In this document: positions 11,491-23,845 of the stretch, one piece after another
Layout: every line of letters begins with the position of its first letter
Position numbering within the stretch: the first letter of the stretch is position 1
Source of the DNA: Microbotryomycetes sp. JL201
Taxonomy: Eukaryota; Basidiomycota; Microbotryomycetes
Length of the DNA stretch: 64,000 bases
NCBI GenBank assembly: GCA_033819885.1
Contig: JAQYUZ010000001.1
Coordinates: 620,001-684,000 of the forward strand
Direction: 5' to 3'
Notes under the pieces: generated by a model
Seen by the model: only the letters and a program-made list of their open reading frames with translations
Told to the model about the DNA's origin: nothing
Databases searched by the model: none
Position numbers and translations under genes: made by a program

Positions 11491-14296
11491 CTATGCCACA
11501 ACTTCAACAGTTTCTGAAACGACCTCCTCGACCCATTCTTCCACAACCTCGTCTGCGTCTTGAGCTTGAGCGGATCGTTTGAGGGCAGCTTTGGGCTCTT
11601 TGCCCATTTCTTTTCTCTGTCTGTCCAACCTCTCCTTTGAAGCTCTCCGCCAGGCATTCCATTCTTCGATGAGCCTCTTGCGGAGTGCGACGAGCTCACT
11701 AGACATATTGCTCGCCTCGAGTTGGTCTTGCTCCTCGAACTGCCTGGCGTATTCGCGCAAGTTTTTGCGAATCTTTTTCTGCTCGTCCTTTGACAACAGA
11801 GTCGGCGGACGAGGTCGCCACAAGAATTGTTTGAACTTGTCAAGAGTCGCCTTGACGACCTCGACGCCCTTGAAATCCCAGATTGCATATCCGGGCTCCA
11901 TCTGTGCGCGAGTGCAATGGGCAGTCAGCGACGACAAGATACTACTTGCTCCCGACGCGAGTGACGCACCGAGTTCATCCAGATCGACGCCGACGTGCCG
12001 ACGTATCGTCCACTAGGGTCCCATTCAATGTCGGTCAACCCATAGTGCTCGATCGTCGTGATCAATCTGATTGCGGCGCCAGGGTCCTTCTCATCCTTGA
12101 CTTCTTCCCTGTCAAGATCCAGGTCATAGAAATCAATATCAAACTTGGAGTTTGAGCCGAGCGTCGCGAGCAAGACATGTCGTCCCTTTGGCGACCAATA
12201 GATCGTGTTCGAGTTCTTGTTCTCGATCGTCTTGAGAGCCAAAAAGTCGCCCTTGCGCGCGTCGTAGCCGTAGAATGACACATTGTTCTTCAGCAGCTGT
12301 CCAGGCGCCAATTGACCAAAGTTGGGATCATTTGTGGTGATCATCACAAAGCGGTCGCCTTTTGGCTCCCATGCGAACGCCGTCACCGGGTCTGCAGAGA
12401 TGTTGGACCGATCAGCCATCGAGCCCGTTGACGCGGTTCATGTACGCACCCTTGATTTCGACGACTTGCACAGGCGTGTCTTTCTCCCTGACGCGGAAAA
12501 GCTCCAAGTTGCAGTACTGCGTCTTTTTCGTCTTTGTATGTCGGTCAACCTTGACGCAGAGGTAGTCGCCATTGCTTTGCCAATACATTTTCGCCTATTC
12601 AAAAGGAGAATCTTCAGTCGTGCATATCAGAACGCACAGATCGAGCAGAAGCACTCACGGCGTGAACGTTGAACAAGTTCTTCGACCTGATAGCAGCACG
12701 ACTCGGCACATGCATAAGAGTGACGCGCGCAGGCTGGTTCTGCACTTCGGGTGTCCAGAAAGAGATGATGTTCTCTCGAACGACAGCGCCGCCCTTCTTT
12801 GCCTCGCCGTTGGCAACCGGCCGTCCAGAGCGCTCAGCCTCGGCCAACTCGCGCTCTCTATCGTTGAGCGGTGCCCACTCAAAGTCGACGACGCCTTCGA
12901 TTTTGATACTCTTCTTGCCAAGCAGACCCATGAACGGGGCCTCATAGATCGAAATTTGTTGTCCGGGCGTGACACGGCCAAGGTATTTTTCGTCAGGCGA
13001 CCACTTGAACATGGGCCACACAATACGCTTGTTGATTTCCAATGAGTTGTCGCCAACCATGGGGAACGTGCGAAGCAAGGAACCGGTCATGACGTCCCAG
13101 ACGGCGATCTGGTTGCCTTCATCCTCCTCCGTAAACGGCGAAGGTCCTCGAGAGTCGGTGGCGGCTTCAATCGGACGCGGCGACCAGGTGACGAGGAAGC
13201 GCTCAAACGGAGAAAAGTCGATGAGTTTGACTTCTGGGTGGTACAAACGGCAAATGCGCTCGAACGACGATCCACCCCACAGCGCGACACCTGGTCCATG
13301 GATCGTGGCGAGCAGGGTTCCGCAAGGAGACCATTGTGTGTAGCTGTCAGTCCATTTCTACAGAACAGGGTCGCGTCTCGTCAGTGTCCGCAGTGGGTAA
13401 AGCGAACTGCGACTAGAGAAGCGCACCGATCGTTCGTGAGCAATCTCGGGCTGCCCCTTGCGCGAATGCCATGCAACCTGCACGTCGTCGCCGCGATACA
13501 TGACGTATTGGTCGCGTCCTGCGGGGTCCGCAAGCCATGCGCGGAAATGTTCCTGTTAACCAAGAGCAAGCCAGAGAGAGTCAGAGTTGGGGAGAGGACT
13601 TTGGCCTCTATTCGCGAGACTGACCCTGGGTTTGTACTCTTCCTTGGGCGGCTCAACGTACTCGTCCTGCAGCTGCTCAAACTTGTCGACTTCGCTGAGC
13701 AAGACGACGCGGAAAGTGTGTCGCTTGTCAAACTTGAGATCATGCATCGCGCGCTGGAACACGATGGCTTCCGTCGGATTGTTGAGTGTGATGAACATGA
13801 AACCTTTTGACTGTTGGCTCTCGTCGACGGGCATTTCGATGGCAGGACGGGGGATTTGCAGGCCCGCTTCCTTGGCCGCGCTCTTGATGACGGCGCCGAT
13901 GAGCTTGTCGGCGCGATCAGGGCCGACGACTGGACGAAAAAAGTGTGTCAATGCACGGTAGAGCGCTTGCATGCGCCCGCGGGACGCACCTGGTGCGCCG
14001 TCGAGAATCACGACAGAATCGAGCGGCGATACATACTCGGCAGAGTACCTGCACGCAGTCAGTCATGGAGCGTCAGCATGGTCTCGCACATACACATCGG
14101 ATGTCACGATGTTCTGTCGAGTAATTGGCCGGTCGCAGGCGTCGTGAGCGCGTCGCGCGTCCTGCAAAGACGCGCAACGGCGGCTGCACCACACCACAAG
14201 CCGCGCTGCCCACCACGTTGATGGCTGAGACTGTTCAAGGACATACTTTTGCTCAAGGTCCGAGTAATCGATATCGTCGGCGTGCGAGGACGCCAT
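11491..14296 (-). CDS. PRT1: Translation initiation factor 3 subunit b
   Basis: The core scaffold of eIF3, which joins the 40S subunit during start-codon scanning. The first exon encodes MASSHADDIDYSDLEQK and is followed by EYVSPLDSVVILDGAPG. The RRM comes next (KGFMFITLNNPTEAIVFQRA), then the WD40-like propeller: WSPCGTLLATIHGPGVALWG, LIDFSPFERFLVTWSPRP, KMYWQSNGDYLCVKVDRHTK, VTAFAWEPKGDRFVMITTND and NTIYWSPKGRHVLLATLGS. The C-terminal helix that contacts other eIF3 subunits includes FLWRPRPPTLLSKDEQKKIR, and the protein ends in an acidic Val/Glu tail. Several short introns interrupt it. Length and domain order match fungal Prt1. Confidence 0.95.
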
Positions 14297-14549
14297 TTCG
14301 AGTGATCAACCGAGACAAAAAACCCGCGCGAGGTGTCTTCGCGTTTGGCGACCACACAGTACGTAGAAAGAAAGTAACTTTTTAGTTCAAGCATGAGAGA
14401 CAAGTCACTGAACGTGCATCACTCTAAGTCTAGAATCTCCACCACTACCCATGATCGAGTTCCTATGCAAAAATAGTCTTCAGCAGCCAGCAATACAACA
14501 AATGGGAGAATCGCCTGCCGAATCCGAATCGATATTAATATGTGCCTAT

Positions 14550-15687
14550 CTAGTGCGCGACGTGTGCATCTACGATCTCCCAGCCTGGAGTGCTGCTGCC
14601 CCAGCTGTCTCGGAGCTCATCGTACGCGTCCCACCACCTGGAGATACGGCAAGGACAGCTGGTCAGTATCGTCCAAGAGGCCTGAAACGAATGCTGGATA
14701 TAATCACATTTGGTTCAGATCGGCGTGCTCGCTGTTGTCCGACGACGGTCGCTTAAACCATGGCTTGTCTAGGATGTAGTGAATATTCTTAACGTCCTCA
14801 TCTCTCCACATATCACTGTGGACCTGCTTGAGCGTCTTGAGAGCGTTGTACCTGTACGACAGCGGTTTGAATTTGCCTTTGAACACGAACGCCAACAAGT
14901 CTTGATCCGGGAAAAGGAACGTCTTGACAAGTGGGTCAAACTGCAACGTGTGCCAAATTTTGCTAAAGGATTCGGCAGATGGCGTCAAGACTACGAGGCC
15001 AGAGTTGAGCAGATGATGGGTTGGTTTCGTGAAGTGGCCAGGCTCTGGTGGCACGACACCCTGTGCGAGCTGGTGGCCACAGTTGTCGGGCACCCTGGGC
15101 GCAAGAGCGTCCTTGTCAGAGATTGGCGCAATGCTCGTAAATTCGCGAGACTCGACGCCACTGACCAGTCCTTCGGATAGTGGGCCAATTTACGCGGGTT
15201 GCACGTGCAAGCGTGTGCTGCGGCGATATAACCCGGCTCGAGAGGCATCGTCATGAGCTCATCCATGTTCTGAATGACGAGCATATCGCTATCAAGCAGG
15301 ACGACACGCTGCAAGGCAGATCACGTGAGGGAGATGGTCTTGTGCCTGCCGTGTCTGAGCGAGCCCACTCACGTCGTACTCTGTCAACTCAAACACTCTG
15401 AGCTTGGTCCAAGTATCTGCGAAGCGATGGTCGTGGCCGTCGAGCGTCGTCTTGAGTTCCTTGACCGGCTCGAGGTACTCGATGTCTCTGACCGTGATGC
15501 CGCGCGATTCGAGCACCATCCTCGAATTCTGATCAAGTTCTGGCGTTGCAAACACGACGAGCGGGTACTCTGACTTGTGCTTGAGGACGAGTGACGCGTG
15601 CAAGACAAGGCAGCCTTGCAAGTACGATGCTTTCGTTAACAGTGTTGCCCAGCAACATCGGTCGGCTCGCGGCGGTGCCAGCACCAT
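14550..15687 (-). CDS. GT8-family glycosyltransferase, glycogenin/galactinol-synthase-like
   Basis: A GT-A fold sugar transferase. The start at 15687 gives MVLAPPRADRCCWATLLTKA and then SYLQGCLVLHASLVLKHKSE and YPLVVFATPEL, the nucleotide-sugar-binding first strand and helix. The metal-binding DxD is visible in RVVLLDSDMLVIQNMDELM. Later family landmarks are HHLLNSGLVVLTPS, FLFPDQDLLAFVFKGKF, LSYRYNALKTL and IHYILDKPW. A short last exon gives WWDAYDELRDSWG and ends in DAHVAH. The domain is complete, but no long C-terminal glycogen-binding tail is present, so this is probably not classic glycogenin. Related fungal proteins are called galactinol-synthase-like; donor and acceptor sugars are unknown here. 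Confidence 0.85.
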
Positions 15688-15874
15688 TATACTCGTGCAG
15701 CGATTCGGTTTCGGATGTCGCTGCGAATTGGAAGGAAGAAACTCTGAGCGCCAGTTTGATCGGCCATACGCACTCCATTTCACGGCGATCGAGCGAGATG
15801 AGTAATTTACAACAATGTTTGACAGCACTGCAAGCAACTACAAACCAATTCGTGGTCGCATCGCCGGCATCTGA

Positions 15875-17818
15875 TCATCCTTCCATGTCGTCATCGTCAT
15901 CTACGTTGCCCGGCGTTACCTCGGTCGCGGCGTCGGCGAACTGCACAGAATTGTCACGCTTCATCTGTGTCCACATCTCGTATTCTGGCAAGTCTGTCAC
16001 TGGTACATGCTCGCCTGTCTGCCGATTGAGCACAGTCACGAGCCTTCGCTGACGGAGGAGGTCCCAAGGCCACACTGCGTCTTCCTCCGAGTCGTAATCC
16101 GGGTCTCTGTTTTCGGCCACGTCATCTTCGATCTGCTTCCACACGAAGCGCAAGCTCGACTTTGGCGGTGTAGCCTCTGACCAGTCCTGCTCTTGCCAGC
16201 CCTCTGGTAAAATGTCTGTGACAGGCGAGGAGTAGGGCGGAAACATGAATGAGAAATCGTGTTTCGTCAAACGAAACCTGTTCTCCAGGTACTCACCCCT
16301 TGGTCGTGCCGTCTTTTTGGCATTCTCTCGTGTGAACTTGGCAAAAGAACGTGCAGGGTCCCGTTTGCGCTTCGCAGCAACCTCGGACGATGCTCCGCCT
16401 GCCATTGGCGCGGAAGCCGTTGAAGTCTTGGCCGTGGCAGCAGCCTTGATTTGCATCTCCTCGTCGCGTTTCTGAATCGCCGGTACGTCCTTGATGATGT
16501 CTCGCCTGATGTCCTGTACCTGCTGCACCCATTCCAGTTCGTCCGGCAAATCAATGTTTTCCGGTGGCGATGCAGGCTCCCTGACCAGCACAATCGGCGG
16601 CTGCAGAGCGACACGATCGGGCGTGTCAAAGTCGTTGACGAATGTCTTATCTTCCAGCATATGATGCAAGATGGTCAGAAATGCCTGAGCTCTCGGCTTG
16701 GACGGCATGCTGTCGCGGCGCAATACATCAATCAGCCACGATGCTTTTCCCGAAATCCAAATGAAGGGATACAGACGTTGAAGGATATAAAAGGTCCATA
16801 ACGTCAAAGCCTTCCGGCATGTACTTGCTCGTGACCCACTGAAGCGGAAACTGTTCAGCCTGGCCGCTTTACGATAGAACACATCCTGTTGCACCTACGA
16901 TGGCTTCGTTGAAGAGGACGAAGAGTAGATTGACGATCGTTGTCGGAGGTCCGCACCGCAATTCCGGCGAAGCCTTGTACCGTTGCGTCAGTCGATGGTC
17001 TCTCAACGGTTTATCCATCCAAGACATACAGCAGCCTTGGCGATTGCATTCAGTTTCGTTGGCACTTTGCTCTTAGCCTCCCAGTCAAGCATTGCGCCTT
17101 TCAGAATTGCTTTCAATCGCGGTGCATCTTGCAGCTCGGCCCGCGTAAGCTCATCCTTTTGGAGAGATGGTACCGGATGATAGGTCCGCAGAGCCGTCTT
17201 CATCGTGTGCACGACTGCGCACGGATGTTACCAGTTCAGGGCCAGGAAGGTGGCGTCGACAGATTTGGGCTACAACTCACAGGCCAGAGTTGTATTGACG
17301 CGTCCAATGTTGATTAAGAAGCAAATCTGATGAGGGAGGTGGTCATTGTCAGCAAAAGCTCTGCATGAGACGTTGAGGGACCGCGACGGACTTTGCAGAA
17401 GCTGGCTGCATACGTCGGGTTGTCGATCAGCTTCTTGCGCAGAGCGGCAGTGATCTTGGTCGAGGACAAGATGGCTTCAAGGTAGAGCTGATCGAAATTG
17501 AGGTAGATTGGCTCGGCTGGCGGGTTGCTCGAATCGACGGGCGCGGTGAAACGAAACGTCCTGTCGCTGAACAGCTCTTCGAGCACTTGATACTGGATGT
17601 CGAATCGGAGCAGAGGCTCGGCTGCTCCCCGGCATTGATAACTTGTGTCAGTGTTTGCACGCATGTCGGCAGTTCGAGCGACTGACAGTCTGCCTTCTTG
17701 ATGAGCTGCAGCGTAGCCATCGTCAGCGTCGTCGAGAATGAGAACATGTGCAACTGACCCATAGACTGTCCTTGGCGCCCTTCTTCCACGAGCACGAATC
17801 GTTCTTGCGCGGCGCCAT
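15875..17818 (-). CDS. IES1: INO80 chromatin-remodelling subunit 1 (Ies1-like)
   Basis: A nuclear subunit of the INO80 remodeller. The exons, joined by eye, give MAPRKNDSCSWKKGAKDSLW, LIKKADSEPLLRFDIQYQVL, EELFSDRTFRF, FDQLYLEAILSSTKITAALR, CFLINIGRVNTTLA and MKTALRTYHPVPSLQKDE. Next come LQDAPRLKAILKGAMLDWE and a region with TIVNLLFVLFNEA. The last third carries RAQAFLTILHHMLEDKTFVN and ASPPENIDLPDELEWVQQV, which resemble the Ies1 ENVD..EEIEWG segment. The tail is acidic (VDDDDDMEG). The match comes from memory of fungal Ies1 proteins and is good over several exons. One donor, after FCK at 17386-17391, is the unusual gtccgt. It starts 380 bases from the divergent helicase gene. Confidence 0.75.
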
Positions 17819-18197
17819 GGCGGTCGCGTTGCGGCCCAAGCGCAACCGCACAAGTCAGCCGTCTCACGCACCTCTTTCCGAGTCCATCCTCTGTCCTCAA
17901 TCTCACACCGCCTCTTCTTCAGTCACAGGCAGTCGCCAAAAGTCTGCATCGAAGCCACCCATTTGTGAGCAGCAGACTTTGGCGACTACGGCACGGAGCA
18001 CCCTGAAACGGCACCAACACATCGTGTACAAAGCGACATTGCCGGACAGTACACTGTGACCTCTCAACAGCTCGCTTCCAGCCTCAAACTTTCGATATTG
18101 ACTGCATCGGCTCTGCAACTCGCGTGACGACGACTCGTGAATCCGTGGATAGCAGCACGCACTACAAGGCACAAAGAGCAGCAGTTGACTTATAAGC
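17819..18197. promoter_or_regulatory. Divergent promoter of IES1 and DHX29-like genes
   Basis: This 379-base non-coding space lies between two outward-facing start codons. It contains a long inverted repeat (17931-17987) described separately. No coding exon is evident. Confidence 0.5.
17931..17987. repeat. 16-bp near-perfect inverted repeat
   Basis: The left arm agtcgccaaaagtctgc (17931-17947) is the reverse complement of the right arm gcagactttggcgact (17972-17987) apart from one extra A in the left arm. The arms are 24 bases apart. The repeat sits in the divergent promoter, 113 bases from the IES1 start codon. It could be a dyad factor site or a hairpin in the IES1 leader. Confidence 0.85.
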
Positions 18198-21100
18198 ATG
18201 CCACCAAAGAAGAAGTCGGCGGCAAAAAAGAAGCCTGGGTTGGCTAGAGGGTTCGCAACTGTCTCGGTGGCCAGCAAGAAGAAAGAGAGCGACGAAGAGA
18301 TCACGCCAGCTGCATCAGGATCTGCGACCCCTAGCAATGGAGCTGAAGGTCCGGCCGCTGAGGTCTCTGGCCCAGTCGTGGCTCCAACGAGCGCGAAGGG
18401 CGACAACGCCACTGCTCACGCCTCGCTCTCAGCAAACGAGACCGCTTCGACTACACGAGAAGAATGGGATCAAGAAACACTCGAGTTGCAAGAACTGCAG
18501 GATCTTGCGGACCGCGTCAAACCTCTTATAGATAAGGAAGTGTCGCGATTGATGAAGGTAGGCAGCCAATTCCGCAAAGTGCCACCTAGCCGAGACGCTC
18601 AAAGGTTGCATTCACCAGGTCATCGATTATGAGCGCCGACTGTCAAAGTCTCTTTCAACTTACGTCTGGACGGAGCAGGACTTGGTAAGTGGAATCGGCT
18701 GTACGAAACAATGTATTCTGACCTCTTCAATTGTCGCTCACAGCTAAAGCGCATCGTCGCCCTAGCAAAGGTTGGTCCACTCTGCTCACCATCGTCATTT
18801 CATGTAGACTGACTCGTGAGGGCCAGGCCGAGCTCGATAGCAATCGGCCGTTGCCGATGCTCGAAGCCGAAGATAGAGTGGTTGCCAAGGTTGGCGCACT
18901 ATACACTGTTCTTCAACAGCTCGGTTTCAGTCCAGAACGTGCAGAGGAATGTCTGCGCAACGCAAAAACCCTCGAAGTTGACGATGTTTTCGATTGGGTA
19001 CGTTTTGCAGCTCATCTGCTCATTTCGGGGCCCTCACCCAACTCCATTACCACAGTTGTTTCTCACGTGCGATGCGGAAGAGCTGTCCTGCGAAGGCCCC
19101 ATTTTGGTGAACCTGGACGACACGTCTGCATCTGACGTCCAAGCGAGCCAGACAAGGAATGGGGCCTCGACACCTCGGACGTCCATACCAGCCACACCTG
19201 CACCCGCTCAGAACGGTTCAAGCACACCAATTCCCGCGGCAGATGGCGGCGTTGATCAGCGAGCGCTGCGGCAACGGTTGCAAGATTTCGAATCGCGATT
19301 GACGGAAGAACTCGAATCGGACGAGACCGACGCGAATCAGACGTATGTCGCTATCAAGTTGAAACTCACAGATCTTCAACGAGCGCAAGGTGCGGCGAAA
19401 AGAGCGCATCGGGGAAACCAATCCCTCGATGCGGCAGCGCTCGAAGCAGAAAGCCTTCGTGACATGCAGATTGACGTGCTGCAAAGAAAGCTCAAGTCCA
19501 TCGAAGACGACTATACGTTCAGGAAAGTGGATGCTGGTACGTTTTGAATCGAACGGCTTGGATTTATCTCATTCTCACATGTGCTCTGAACAGAACAAAT
19601 GTATCGCGCGGAGCGAACAAAGCTTGATGCTGCTCAGTTAGCTGCTCGTCTGAACGGCGTGGATATCCAGCCATCTCAGGGAACGAACCATTTTGTGAAG
19701 ACGACTGAGCCTTCATCGGAGCTAAAGGCGCAGCCGAGCCAACCTGTAGACCCGAGCGACAAGGCGTCCTCTGTCAATAGCAAAGGCCCTGAGCATAATT
19801 CAGAGGATATGGGCGAAACGATGTTTGGGACAATGCTCGACGAGATGCCACAAACTGAGACGAACGATCAGGGCACGACAATTCCTGTTCGCGACATGGC
19901 TCTGCCGAAGCACTTCTCCGGCAAAACACCGAAAATGAATCTCGAGGACACGGTCCGCAAGACAGATCGTTACGCAACAATCTCTTTCAAGAAGATCTCG
20001 TCCAGTCGAGCCGTGCGAGCAGCAGTGACGATTCGTTGGTCCGGTGGTCGAATGCAAACGTTTAAGATGCAAAATGTAGCGTGCCACGACCAGAAGCAGG
20101 CATTCGACTACATTGCAACCGTAGCTCTGTTCGAGATAAGTACAACTGCCGTCAACAAGCAGCTTCCGACAGTCTACCGCGATTTATGGGACGAATTGGT
20201 GGCTGAAAAGAAACAGCAAGACGATGCCGCGTATAGGGAGCAGCTCAAGCTGTTCCGGTCCATTGCAGAACCTCGAGTGCAGGATCCCGCGAGCAGGGTA
20301 AGCGCGTCATGATTCTTTAAGGTAGAGCACAGCTGAATGCGCGTTCGCTCACACAGGATTCGCGCGTCTCGAGGTCTGTGTCGGACCCACCAACAGAGAC
20401 AGAGACTATGCACCGTCATCACGTGTCAGATGAAGAGTCAGATCGCATTATCCACGAGTTTTCCGAACGTCAGAATTGGCCATCGTATCAAGAAATGCTG
20501 GTGGGTAATCCGAGCGCTTTTTGGCCTGGCCAGAGACTGACCGCTCCTGACAGCGACAACGTGCAAGCTTGCCGATTTCCGCTTTCCGGTCCATGATAAC
20601 ACAAACTATTGAGCAAAACCAGTGCATGGTATTATGTGGAGAGACCGGCTGGTGAGCGTCTCCGTGATCGTTGTGCGAGGAGTTTTGATTGACCTTGCCA
20701 CCGATAGCGGTAAATCGACGCAAGTACCTTCTTTCATTGTAGAGCACGATATGAGAAAAGGACGACATGTTAAGGTTTTCTGCACAGAGGTCAGCTCCCA
20801 TGAGCTTGCACAAGACGTAGAGCTGATGGACGTTGTTGTGGCCAGCCTCGGCGCATCTCAGCTATCTCTCTTGCGCAACGTGTCTCTACCGAGCTTGGTG
20901 AAGGTCCAAACGCATGCGGGACTCGCAATTCTTTGGTCGGCTACTCAATTCGGCTAGACTCCGCTGTTTCCGCGTCAACCAGGATCGTGTACGCAACAAC
21001 TGTGAGCGAGCTGCGCATTCGGTCTTGTTTTTGCGGACCTGACCGTATTAGCATTCCAGGGTATTGTTCTGCGTATGCTCGAAGGCGCCAACAGTCTGTC

Positions 21101-23768
21101 CGACTGCACCCATATCATAATCGATGAAGTTCACGAGCGGTCAATTGACAGCGATTTCCTCCTGATCATCCTGCGTCAACTAATGGAAGTGAGAAAGGAT
21201 CTGAAGTGAGTTGTATTGCAAAGAGCATTGTGAATGCGGGCTGAAAGGCTCGATAATAGGGTCATTCTCATGTCAGCCACTGTCGACGCGGAAAAGATTT
21301 CCGCCTACATGGGTGGCTGTCCTGTTGTGACTGTGCCAGGACGAACGTTCCCAGTTGAATCTTACTTCCTTGAAGACATTCTAGAGATGACCGGGTATCA
21401 CCTCGATCCGTACTCTGATTCGCCTTACGTGGCCCGGAATAAGCGAGGTCAGTTTTCAACGTCCAGAGAGCTAGCTTGACAGCTGAATCTCGCTGCATAG
21501 GCTACGGCAACCGTCAGCAGAGGCGCACAATCGACGATGACGTTCCAGAGGATGACGATGATGAGTCTGACAGGGAGGGTCCCATCGCACTTCGTGGCAG
21601 CTTGTCTCGGCAAACAGAAATCACATTAGATTGCATGGATCACCATGCTATCAATTTCGACCTCATGCTCCGCCTCTTGGAAGACTTGTGTTTCAACAAG
21701 CCGTCTCTTGTTCAGTATTCGGCTGCAGTGCTTGTCTTTTTGCCTTCGCTCGAGTCGATCCGACGTTTGACAGACCTCTTGGAAGCGCACCGTGCTTTCG
21801 GCTCGCGAGAGTTCCTAATCCTGCCGCTGCATTCGATGCTGTCGAACGAGAACCAAAGTCTCGTCTTTAACGTACCTCGAAAAGGGATCCGCAAAATTGT
21901 CATTTCGACGTATGTAGGATACATTGTTGCAGATGCAGAGATTCTGACTGACGTGCGTGCGCGATAGCAACATTGCCGAGACCGGTGTAACCATTCCCGA
22001 CATTACAGCCGTCATCGACTCTGGCAAGCATCGCGAGATGCGGTTCGACGAGAAGCGGCAAATCAGCCGCCTTGTCGAGACATTCGTTGCTCAGTCCAAC
22101 GCAAAGCAACGTCGAGGACGCGCTGGACGTGTTCAAGAAGGCGTCTGTTTTCATATGTTCACGCGCCATCGTCATGACAACTACGCGAGTCTCGCTCCGG
22201 CCTGCCGCCAACGTTCTCCTCCGCTGACACGGACTCTCTGCAGATGCAAGAGCACCCTCAACCAGAAATGCTCCGTCTGTCTCTCCAGGACTTGGCTCTG
22301 CGGATCAAGATTATGAAGATTGGCTCGTCATCTATTGAAGACGTTTTACTGCAAGCGCTTGATCCACCGTTGCAGCTCAACATTCAGCGAGCAGTCGCTT
22401 CGCTTGTAGAGGTCAGTCTCGACAGGATGGCGAATGATCGAGATAGAGCTAATACGCGTTCAATCCAGGCTAAGGCTTTGACAACAACCGAGGAAATCAC
22501 GCCTCTCGGCCGACACTTGGCCAAGCTGCCAATGGACGTCCACCTCGGCAAATTTCTCATCATGTCTTGTATTTTCAGCTGCCTTGACGCGGCTTTGACC
22601 ATAACAGTCAGTCTGGACCTTTCCGTTGCTCGAGTACAGCAGACCTAACCCCTGATCCGCTGGCCAGGCCGCTTTGAACTCGAAATCGCCTTGGGTTACG
22701 CCTTTCGGTCGTGAAGCCGAAGCTGACGCCGTCAAACGAAACTTTAAGATTGAGAACAGCGATTTTTTGACGACGTATAACGCTTACACCGTATGGCGCG
22801 AAGCATGCGGAAATGGCTACGAACGCGAGTTTTGCAGGGCAAGTCAACCAAAGTTGGCAAGCATCTCTGTGTATGTGCTGACGCCAGCGCTCTCACTTGC
22901 AGAAAAATTTTCTTAGCCAACAGAACTTGGTAATGATTGAAGAGTTGCGACAACAATACTTTTCGTTCCTCGTCGATGCTGGTTTCATTCAGTGTACCGA
23001 GGCTGAGAAGCGTGAGCTTGTCTCGACAAGATATGGCAAGAGCCGGACTAGGTTCGTCAAAGTTCCGTCCGACCTCGACCTCAACTCTCGGGACCCGAAA
23101 CTCGTCATGGCATGTCTAGCCGGGTCACTTTTCCCGAAATTGTTGGTTGTCGATCATCAGACGGGAGCGATGAAGACATTCTCCAACAATGCGCCAGCCG
23201 CAATCCATCCCTCGTCGGTCAACTTTCAACCTGGTCGAAGGCAAGATTTTGGTGGCGCAAAGTTTATCGCATTTTTCACCGCAATGCACACGAAAAAGCT
23301 TTGTGAGCCGAACGTAATGCCATGAGAATGCGGGCACTTGGGGCTGACGTATCACGAGCAGACGTGTGGGAGTCCGGCGGCGTGGACGAGCGGGCAGTCT
23401 ACTTGCTGTGCGGAAATGCCGACTTTCAGGCGAGTCTTGAACTATGAGGATGTACGGAAGTGTGGCCCCAGCTGACACGTATGCGCTCTCAGCTGCCAGC
23501 ACACTCGATTTCTATCGACCGCAAAGTCAAGACTCGCCTCGATCCAAAATCGACGATTGCACTCAGAGTGCTGCGGCAGAAGTGGTCGTCTTTCTTCAAC
23601 GCCAAGATGAAGTCTCCCTCACTCGTCATTGGCGAACAGCAACAAGCGTGGCTCGAGCTGCTCAAGGAGGCGCTCGCGAGCAGCGATCTGTTGCAAGACG
23701 AAATGAAAAAGAAGAAGCAAGAGTCGCGCCCTGCGATGCAACTGTCGATGGTTAAAAACACTGTTTAG
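18198..23768 (+). CDS. DEAH/RHA-type RNA helicase, DHX29/YLR419W-like
   Basis: An ATP-dependent RNA helicase. The lysine-rich N-terminus ([19 protein letters not shown]) is followed by an acidic/Ala-rich linker and a UBA-like segment ([20 protein letters not shown]). The core motifs follow: motif I GETGCGKSTQVP (split by an intron after the Gly-Cys region), motif [14 protein letters not shown], motif [17 protein letters not shown], motif [18 protein letters not shown] and motif [17 protein letters not shown]. The HA2 region ([30 protein letters not shown]) and a C-terminal OB-type region (SSVNF) complete it. Mammalian DHX29 helps 40S subunits scan structured leaders, and the yeast relative also acts in translation. 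The protein is over 1300 aa, interrupted by about a dozen short introns. It is followed 77 bases later by VTA1 on the same strand. Confidence 0.9.
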
Positions 23769-23845
23769 ACTGGCGTGCAATGCAAGCTGCTTCGCGCCCA
23801 TGTTGAAAATGCGATTTGTACGCGCACGCTTTGCTTTTGTCACAA

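Noticed and set aside
15875-17818. THO complex Hpr1/THOC1 or NELF subunit identity
   Set aside because: Considered for the helical protein, but INIGRVNTTLA, RTYHPVPSLQK, LQDAPRLK and the ENIDLPDELEW segment agree better with fungal Ies1.
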